From: Bacteroidaceae bacterium
Lineage (GTDB): Bacteria; Bacteroidota; Bacteroidia; Bacteroidales; Bacteroidaceae
Direction: 5' to 3'
Length of the DNA stretch: 12,860 nucleotides
NCBI GenBank assembly: GCA_900770705.1
Contig: CAAGLF010000096.1
Span: 1-12,860 of the forward strand
Every line of letters starts with the position of its first letter. The stretch's first letter is position 1. Below are positions 1 to 5,525 of this stretch, piece after piece. The notes beneath the pieces were generated by a model, which made no database searches, had not been told where the DNA came from, and was given only the letters and a program-made list of their open reading frames with translations. Position numbers and translations under genes: made by a program.

Positions 1-1115
1 CACACGGTCTGGCTGAGCCAGTCGGGCTGCTTGTCCGAAGTGTACACGAAGGGCTCTATCGCCAGGTGCTCGTTGCCGTCGTTCTGGTCGCACCATATTT
101 CATAGTACACCTCCGACGACGAGGGGTCTGCGGTGAAGAGCACGTACTTGCTCTCGCCGTCCTCGGTGAAGGTGTAGGACGTGTGTACCTTGTCGCCGCC
201 CGAGTTGCCGGCAGCACGGCACAGCACTCCGCCGTTCTCCACCAGTTCATCGAGGGCCTGCATCTGCGCGTCGGTGCCGTCGTGCGAGCCGAGTATCGAC
301 CCGAAACTCATATTGATGACCCAAGGCTTGCCCTCGGCCTCTGCCTGCTCCTTGATGTACTTCACGTCCTCGAGCACCTCAGCGGGATCGTACTGCGAGC
401 TGATGAGCAGGAGTTCTGCCTCCGGAGCCACACCATAGAAGTCGTGTTCTTCGATTTTGCTGCCGGCGGCGCAGGTAGTCACGTGGGTAGCATGCCCGTC
501 GCTGTCGGCGCGGTCGCCGGTCAGGGTCTTCGAGATGGTGGTCTTCGGCGTGGTGTTCAGACTGCTGTGGCGGTCCCAGTATGCGTGTAGACGCGTGTTG
601 CCCTCGGCGTCGAGGAAGGACAGGTGGTTCCACTCAAAGCCACGGTCGATGACGCCCAGCATCACGCCTTTTCCCGTGAAAGGGGTCTCCAGTTCCTCCC
701 CTTCGTGCACACGGTCGGCACCGGTGTCGGCACGCGCCAGGTCCACGAAGCTCCGTCCCGGCTCGGGAGCGCTGAGGCTGCTCACTTCATCAAGGGCGGC
801 CAGCGTCTGCACGAAGGCCAGAGGCACGTGTACGGTGACGACAGTGGGGGTGATGATGGTGGCGGCATAGCCGGCCTCTTCCACCACAGTCTGCACGCGG
901 GCAGCGTCGGTGGTCTTGACGATGACGGCCACCGTGCCCTCACTGGCGGGCAGGGCACGGGTGGGACGTATGGCAGCAGGTGCGTCCGACTGCTGGCGGC
1001 ACACCATCGAAAGGCGGGCATCGAGCTTCGCGCTGCCCTCGAAGGCCTGCTGGGCCAGGGCCGGAGTCAGGGAGAGCAGGGCGAGAGCGCCCGTCAGGAG
1101 TAACGTTTTCTTCAT
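1..1115 (-). CDS. Secreted subtilisin-like serine protease (S8 family), C-terminus beyond the left edge
   Basis: The frame is open from the ATG at 1115 down to the left edge, about 371 residues. Residues 1-21 form a signal peptide: two Lys, a Leu-rich core, and a probable cut after A-L-A-Q. Residues about 58-118 resemble an I9-type propeptide. The protease domain follows: catalytic Asp157 in G-V-I-D-R-G-F, catalytic His208 in D-G-H-A-T-H-V, and oxyanion-hole Asn304 in A-A-G-N-S-G. The catalytic Ser and any C-terminal domain lie outside the window. The usual H-G-T-H-V is H-A-T-H-V here, a mild change that need not inactivate it. By family the enzyme hydrolyses peptide bonds outside the cytoplasm. 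It is divergent from the tlpA-like gene, and a -7 box lies about 100 bases upstream. Since porX is nearby, T9SS export is possible, but the sorting domain that would show it is not visible. The family call is firm; the substrate is unknown. Confidence 0.9.
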   Translation of the reverse strand, partial: MKKTLLLTGALALLSLTPALAQQAFEGSAKLDARLSMVCRQQSDAPAAIRPTRALPASEGTVAVIVKTTDAARVQTVVEEAGYAATIITPTVVTVHVPLAFVQTLAALDEVSSLSAPEPGRSFVDLARADTGADRVHEGEELETPFTGKGVMLGVIDRGFEWNHLSFLDAEGNTRLHAYWDRHSSLNTTPKTTISKTLTGDRADSDGHATHVTTCAAGSKIEEHDFYGVAPEAELLLISSQYDPAEVLEDVKYIKEQAEAEGKPWVINMSFGSILGSHDGTDAQMQALDELVENGGVLCRAAGNSGGDKVHTSYTFTEDGESKYVLFTADPSSSEVYYEIWCDQNDGNEHLAIEPFVYTSDKQPDWLSQTV

Positions 1116-1216
1116 ATCGTTTGGGGTTTGTTGATTGTTCAGGCAGGGTCTTCCGGAGCGGCCGCTTCGCCGGGCCGCAGCAACCGAGTGCGCCCGCCGG
1201 GGCACACGCCACGCGG

Positions 1217-1224
1217 CAAAAGTA
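1217..1224 (-). promoter_or_regulatory. Bacteroidetes -7 box for the S8 protease gene
   Basis: The minus strand reads TACTTTTG, a match to the Bacteroidetes sigma-ABfr -7 consensus TAnnTTTG. It lies about 100 bases upstream of the protease ATG. No convincing -33 TTG is visible at the expected distance, so the call rests on this box and its placement between divergent genes. Confidence 0.45.
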
Positions 1225-1278
1225 ATAAGAAAAGCGGAATAAACATTCACCGTCTACGATAAAACTTACTAAAAGTAG

Positions 1279-1286
1279 TATCTTTG
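1279..1286 (+). promoter_or_regulatory. Bacteroidetes -7 box for the TlpA-like gene
   Basis: TATCTTTG matches TAnnTTTG and ends 34 bases before the ATG at 1321. The surrounding DNA is AT-rich, unlike the flanking genes, as expected for a promoter. The same 12-mer TATCTTTGCCGG recurs upstream of porX at 8519. No good -33 TTG is seen. Confidence 0.55.
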
Positions 1287-1320
1287 CCGGCAAAACCATT
1301 CACTTATTCATCTATCCAAT

Positions 1321-2397
1321 ATGCTACGTTACCTTTTGACACTATCGCTGTGGCTGGCAGCCCTGGGCGCCACCGCACAGCACTACCGCGTGGAAGGCAA
1401 GGCTTCCGCCACGCTGAAAGACGGTGATTACCTCGTGATGCACTGGCTGGGCCTGGAGCGGACGGACACTACTATGGTGGAAGACGGCAGCTTCGTCTTC
1501 GAGGGGAAAGCCAAGACCTGCACGCTGGTATCCATCAACGCGCTGGAGGGAGAAGGCTACGCATACTGCCTGCCCGACCAAGACGTGCGCGTAGACCTGA
1601 CGGCCCATACGGCCACCGGTTCGGCCGAAAACGACAGTCTCACCCACTGGTTCAGCCAGTTCCACCCACTCGCGATGGAATGCGGCGACATCCTGCGCAC
1701 CCAGCGCCAGATGCAGCAGCAGGGCACGCTCACCGACTCCATCGAGGCCGCGCAGGACGCCCGCTTCGAAGCCTGCCAGCAGTCGATGGTCAGGCTGGCA
1801 GAGACCTGCTGCCGCACACACCGCGACCAGGCCTTTCCCGCCCTACTGCTACTGATGGCACAGAGTTCCATGCCGCGCGCCACCTTCCTCGAACTCTGCG
1901 AGGGTGAGCCGAAATACCTGCAAGTGCCCGCTGCCGCCGGCCTCAAAGAGAGGGCCGAAGGGCTCCGCCGCCAGCAGGAAGGGGCCCCCGTGACCGACCT
2001 CGTGATGGCCGACCCGACCGGCACGGAGCGCCACCTCACCGACTTCGTGGGCCACGGAAAGTACGTGCTCGTAGACTTCTGGGCCTCCTGGTGCGGCCCC
2101 TGCAGGCAGGAAATGCCCCTCGTCAGGCGACTCTACGACCGCTACAAAGACCGCGGTTTCGACATCGTAGGCCTCAGCTTCGACCAGACAAGCGCTGCCT
2201 GGACTGCCGCCATCGACAAGCTCGGCCTTCCCTGGCATCATCTCTCCGACCTGAAGGGGTGGAAGAGCGTGGCCGCCTCCGTCTATGGTGTGAACAGCAT
2301 ACCCCACACACTGCTCTTCTCGCCCGAAGGGAAAGTGGTGGCCGCCGGCCTCCGTGGCGAACAGCTGGAGCAGAAACTGGCCGAGATTTTCCCATAA
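1321..2397 (+). CDS. Secreted DUF4369/TlpA-like thiol-disulfide oxidoreductase
   Basis: This 358-residue protein starts with a signal peptide (residues 1-20, ending A-T-A-Q). Residues about 21-110 look like the DUF4369 beta domain common in Bacteroidetes, followed by a helical linker (about 120-220). The C-terminal thioredoxin fold (about 222-358) has the redox motif W-C-G-P-C with Cys258 and Cys261, and the cis-proline Pro328 in S-I-P-H-T. By family it reduces or exchanges disulfides of periplasmic or surface proteins; the partner is unknown. Several extra cysteines (67, 83, 121, 152, 163, 164, 193) lie outside the active site. The ATG at 1321 is supported by the signal peptide and by the promoter box just upstream. 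It is monocistronic: a 16-bp stem lies 21 bases after the stop and the next gene converges on it. Confidence 0.92.
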   Translation: MLRYLLTLSLWLAALGATAQHYRVEGKASATLKDGDYLVMHWLGLERTDTTMVEDGSFVFEGKAKTCTLVSINALEGEGYAYCLPDQDVRVDLTAHTATGSAENDSLTHWFSQFHPLAMECGDILRTQRQMQQQGTLTDSIEAAQDARFEACQQSMVRLAETCCRTHRDQAFPALLLLMAQSSMPRATFLELCEGEPKYLQVPAAAGLKERAEGLRRQQEGAPVTDLVMADPTGTERHLTDFVGHGKYVLVDFWASWCGPCRQEMPLVRRLYDRYKDRGFDIVGLSFDQTSAAWTAAIDKLGLPWHHLSDLKGWKSVAASVYGVNSIPHTLLFSPEGKVVAAGLRGEQLEQKLAEIFP

Positions 2398-2417
2398 TCC
2401 CCCGCCGTCGTCCGCAA

Positions 2418-2455
2418 AAGCCGGGCCTGCACGCCTCCACGTGCAGGCCCGGCTT
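2418..2455 (+). terminator. Hairpin terminator after the TlpA-like gene
   Basis: A perfect 16-bp inverted repeat (2418-2433 with 2440-2455) has a 6-base loop and begins 21 bases after the stop. AAAA precedes the left arm, and only a short TTCT stretch follows the right arm. It lies between convergent genes and may act in both directions. The stem is certain; terminator function is inferred from position. Confidence 0.7.
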
Positions 2456-2645
2456 CTCTATGTCCGGCAGGAGAGGCCGGCCACGATGGCCCCCGCCTCC
2501 GCGAATACCGGGGCCCACCTTCCCCGACAATGGGGCCCATCGTCGGCAAAGCCGGGGCCCATCGTGGCCCATGATGGGCCCCGGCATCCCCTCTGCCTGC
2601 CGCGGCCTGTGCGCAGACCGCCGCAGCAGGCAGAGGGAGATACAG
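2456..2645. repeat. GC-rich spacer with nested inverted repeats and GGGGCCCA direct repeats
   Basis: No credible gene lies here. GGGGCCCA occurs at 2510, 2532 and 2554; the last two extend to the identical 12-mer GGGGCCCATCGT, 22 bases apart. A perfect 13-bp stem joins 2551-2563 to 2573-2585 with a 9-base loop. A second perfect 12-bp stem joins 2589-2600 to 2626-2637 with a 25-base loop. Open frames across this stretch have no recognisable domain and are a by-product of high GC. It could be a decayed repetitive element, a structured RNA or a local duplication; the sequence alone does not decide. Confidence 0.6.
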
Positions 2646-2688
2646 CCGAAGCCGGGCAGAGACGGTGTGCATCTCTGCCCGGCTTCGG
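2646..2688 (-). terminator. Hairpin terminator after hflX
   Basis: A perfect 17-bp inverted repeat (2646-2662 with 2672-2688) has a 9-base loop and lies 35 bases beyond the hflX stop on the minus strand. No U-tract follows, so Rho-independent termination is not certain. The arm begins CCGAAGCCGGGC, sharing AAGCCGGGC with the hairpin after the TlpA-like gene. Confidence 0.6.
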
Positions 2689-2723
2689 GTATGCCGTGTC
2701 CGGCGTGTGCTGCGGGGGAAGCC

Positions 2724-4046
2724 TTATTCGGGCTCGCCCGCTTCGTTGTATGTCTGGAAGAGGAAGTCGTTGTAGGGGTACTTCTGCACGTGAAGCTCAC
2801 GTATGCGCAGGTACATCAAGTGCTTGAGCTCCTCGATGTTGCGGCCGGTGCGGGCGGAGATGAACACGACGTCTGCTGCGGCCGGGGACGTGCCGGTCCC
2901 GCCCTTGGCCATCCAGCTCTTCATCAGTGCCTCAAGGCTTATGTTCGACCGGTCGGGAGGCGTGAGGTCGTCGGGGTCCTTTTCCGTCCAGGTGTAGGCA
3001 TCCATCTTGTTGAACACGAGCAGGCGGGGCTTGTCGGCGGCCCCGAGGTCGGCCAGGGTGCGGTCCACCACTGCCATCTGTTCCTCGAAGTCGGGGTGGC
3101 TCACGTCGACAACGTGGATCAGAAGGTCGGCTTCCCTTACCTCGTCGAGGGTAGACTTGAAGCTGTCCACAAGGTCGGTAGGAAGTTTTCTGATGAAGCC
3201 TACGGTGTCGGAGAGCAGGAAGGGAAGGTTGTGGATGATGACCTTGCGCACGGTGGTGTCGAGGGTGGCGAAGAGCTTGTTCTCCGCGAATACCTCGGTC
3301 TTAGCCAACAGATTGATGAGTGTGGACTTGCCGACATTGGTATATCCCACGAGTGCCACGCGGATGAGGCGCCCCCGGTTCTTGCGCTGGGTGGTCTTCT
3401 GGCGGTCGATGTCGGCCAGGCGTTCCTTCAGCAGGGCCATACGGCCGAGGATGATGCGGCGGTCCATCTCCAACTGTGTCTCACCCGGACCGCGGAGTCC
3501 CACTGAGCCTTTTCCGCCTCCGCCGCCGGAGCCACCTCCCTGTCGCTCAAGGTGTGTCCAGAGCCGCTGCAGGCGGGGGAGCATATAGCGGTATTGGGCC
3601 AGTTCGACCTGCGTCTTGGCATTGGCCGTCCGCGCCCGCATGGCGAAGATGTCGAGGATGAGGCTGGTGCGATCGAGTATCTTCACTTGCAGCTCTTTCT
3701 CTATGTTGCGGAGCTGCTTAGCGGAAAGCTCGTCGTCGAAGATGACCATTCCTACGGGAGAGGGACGCTCTGCCTCGTCGTCGCCGTCGAAATGGTCGGC
3801 GGCGTCCTGCCTTTCCACGATGTAGCGCCGTATCTCCTCGAGTTTTCCCTTGCCTACGTAGGTAACGCTGCTGGGGCCGTCGAGCCGCTGCGTGAAGCGA
3901 CGGAGCGTGACGGCTCCGGCCGTTTCGGCGAGAAACTGGAGCTCATCGAGGTATTCCTGTGTCCTTCTCTCGTTCTGCTTTGCGGTGATAAGACCGACAA
4001 GCACAGCGGTCTCGGCCTTTGTTTCGGTCGTAATGAATTCTTTCAT
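2724..4046 (-). CDS. hflX: Ribosome-associated GTPase HflX
   Basis: The 440-residue length is usual for HflX. The N-terminal nucleotide-binding-like domain (about 14-135) includes Y-V-G-K-G-K. A helical linker follows, with a Gly-rich loop (170-180) and the conserved G-P-G-E-T-Q-L-E (186-193). The G domain carries G1 G-Y-T-N-V-G-K-S (234-241), G3 D-T-V-G-F (280-284), G4 N-K-M-D (346-349) and G5 S-A-R (397-399). By family it binds the large ribosomal subunit and splits stalled or hibernating 70S ribosomes, for example under heat stress. About 40 polar residues (352-392) sit between G4 and G5, a loop that varies within the family. The ATG at 4046 lies 8 bases after the phosphatase stop, so co-transcription and perhaps translational coupling are likely. 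Confidence 0.96.
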   Translation of the reverse strand: MKEFITTETKAETAVLVGLITAKQNERRTQEYLDELQFLAETAGAVTLRRFTQRLDGPSSVTYVGKGKLEEIRRYIVERQDAADHFDGDDEAERPSPVGMVIFDDELSAKQLRNIEKELQVKILDRTSLILDIFAMRARTANAKTQVELAQYRYMLPRLQRLWTHLERQGGGSGGGGGKGSVGLRGPGETQLEMDRRIILGRMALLKERLADIDRQKTTQRKNRGRLIRVALVGYTNVGKSTLINLLAKTEVFAENKLFATLDTTVRKVIIHNLPFLLSDTVGFIRKLPTDLVDSFKSTLDEVREADLLIHVVDVSHPDFEEQMAVVDRTLADLGAADKPRLLVFNKMDAYTWTEKDPDDLTPPDRSNISLEALMKSWMAKGGTGTSPAAADVVFISARTGRNIEELKHLMYLRIRELHVQKYPYNDFLFQTYNEAGEPE

Positions 4047-4054
4047 ACAGGTAA

Positions 4055-5467
4055 TCAGAAGCGGCTGAAGCCGGCGGCTTCGGCTATCTTGAGGGGTATC
4101 TCTGTGTTGTCTATGCGGCCGGTGAAGAGACCGGCGCCGACGCCGATGGCGAAGACGGGCACGTAGCCATTGGAGTGTCCGCCGCTCTGCCAGCCTACAA
4201 GAGCAATTTCGTTCAGTGTCTTCTTGGCTGCCGTGGCCAGGGCATCTTCCTGACTGTAGAGGTTCTTGGCACCTTCGGCACGTCCGGCTGCCAGGGCTTC
4301 ATAGGCCGACTTGAGGCGCTGTTCCTGATGTTCGGAGAGCGTGAGCGGCTGCCAGAAGCCGAAGTTCTGCTGCAGGTCGCGCTTGACAGCCTCCCAGGTG
4401 AACTTGTCTCCCAGCTTCTTGTGCAGGGAGGAGATGTGCTGTGTATAGGCAGCGGCGCTCATCTTCTGGTACTTCAGTGCGTCGAGGTGCAGCTCATACG
4501 GACCGCGGCCAAGGACTATGCCGCCGGTCTCGTGGTCGGCCGTCACGACGATAAGGGTCTCCAGGGGGTGCTGCTCGTAGAACTCGTAGGCCACTTTGAC
4601 GGCATCGTCCATATCCTTCAGTTCCCGGATGACGGTGGCAGCGTCGTTGGCATGGCATGCCCAGTCGATTTTTCCTCCCTCCACCATCAGGAAGAAGCCG
4701 TCGCCGCCACGGCTGCCGAGGAAGTTGATGCCGGCACGGGTAATCTCGGCCAGGGTCATATCGCCCTTCTTGCGGTCGATGGCGTAGGGCAGACAGCTGC
4801 GATCCTGCCTCGAAGCCTTCTCTGTCTGGAGCAGGAGCATACGCCGTGCCTTGGCCTTCTTCTGCAGATAGTCCTTGTAGCCACGGGCTATGGTGTAGCC
4901 CTCCTGGCCGACAAGGTCGTAGAGCGAGGGCTTACCCTCCAGCTGCGGCTTCAGGAAGTCGGAGCCGGCATAGAAGTCGAAGGCAGCCTTGGGCAGGTCG
5001 GTGCCTATCTCATAGTACTGCCCGCGGTCGGGGCGGTGGGCATAGAAGGCAGCAGGGGTGGCGTGGTCTACAGACACGCTGGTGGCTACTCCCACGGCGG
5101 CTCCGGCCTTCTTGGCCCAGGCGGCAATGCTGTAGATGGAGGTCTCGTGGTCCGAGGCTATACCGATGGAGCCGTTGTAGGTCTTCTGCCCCGTGGCCAG
5201 GGCAGTACCTCCCGCGGCCGAGTCGGTGACGCCGTTGGTGGCACTCTGCGTATTGACAAGGGCCACATAAGGGAAACTCGGGAACACCAGCGGCTTGACG
5301 CCAATGCGGCCTTCGAGGGCGGCATAGTAGGTTTCGGTGGCATTCACCTGATTGACGCCCATTCCATCGCCGATGAAGTAGAAGACGTAGCGCGCCATCG
5401 ACTGTGCCGAAAGCGACAGGGCGGCGAAGAGAACGAGCAATACGGATAGATATCTGCGCTGTATCAT
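4055..5467 (-). CDS. Periplasmic alkaline phosphatase (PhoA family)
   Basis: The preferred ATG at 5467 gives 470 residues with a signal peptide at the very start (M-I-Q-R-R, then a Leu/Val-rich core ending L-S-A-Q). The same frame stays open to 5584, but that would put the signal peptide internally. All hallmarks are present: metal ligand Asp34 in G-D-G-M-G, nucleophile Ser83 in T-D-S-A-A-G-G-T-A, Glu263 in V-E-G-G-K-I-D, Asp311-His312 in D-H-E-T-G-G, and His431 in G-G-H-S-N-G. By family it is a zinc/magnesium phosphomonoesterase releasing phosphate outside the cytoplasm. It starts 58 bases after the ATPase stop and ends 8 bases before hflX, suggesting one transcript. No Pho-box-like element was identified, so phosphate control is not shown. 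Confidence 0.94.
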   Translation of the reverse strand: MIQRRYLSVLLVLFAALSLSAQSMARYVFYFIGDGMGVNQVNATETYYAALEGRIGVKPLVFPSFPYVALVNTQSATNGVTDSAAGGTALATGQKTYNGSIGIASDHETSIYSIAAWAKKAGAAVGVATSVSVDHATPAAFYAHRPDRGQYYEIGTDLPKAAFDFYAGSDFLKPQLEGKPSLYDLVGQEGYTIARGYKDYLQKKAKARRMLLLQTEKASRQDRSCLPYAIDRKKGDMTLAEITRAGINFLGSRGGDGFFLMVEGGKIDWACHANDAATVIRELKDMDDAVKVAYEFYEQHPLETLIVVTADHETGGIVLGRGPYELHLDALKYQKMSAAAYTQHISSLHKKLGDKFTWEAVKRDLQQNFGFWQPLTLSEHQEQRLKSAYEALAAGRAEGAKNLYSQEDALATAAKKTLNEIALVGWQSGGHSNGYVPVFAIGVGAGLFTGRIDNTEIPLKIAEAAGFSRF

Positions 5468-5525
5468 AATAATAGATAATGAGTGGATATGATTCGGAAT
5501 GAGGCAATGGCAGCGTCGATCGGGA

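Noticed and set aside
170..180. Gly-rich loop of HflX (protein residues 170-180) as a possible insertion or sequencing artefact
   Set aside because: Gly-rich loops at this linker position are common in HflX proteins.
66..1103. Several plus-strand frames in the first 1.1 kb
   Set aside because: They are shadows of the minus-strand S8 protease, whose catalytic motifs fix the true frame.
2398..2723. CRISPR-like array from the repeated GGGGCCCA units
   Set aside because: The units are too short, too few and unevenly spaced, and they form inverted repeats rather than regular repeats with unique spacers.
2091..3506. 471-residue plus-strand frame across the tlpA end, the spacer and hflX
   Set aside because: It overlaps two solid genes and the hairpin spacer, has low-complexity Arg/Pro/Gly-rich content and shows no domain.
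4175..5449. 424-residue open frame on the plus strand opposite the alkaline phosphatase
   Set aside because: It is antisense to a gene with all catalytic residues and has no recognisable domain. Long antisense frames are expected in GC-rich coding DNA.
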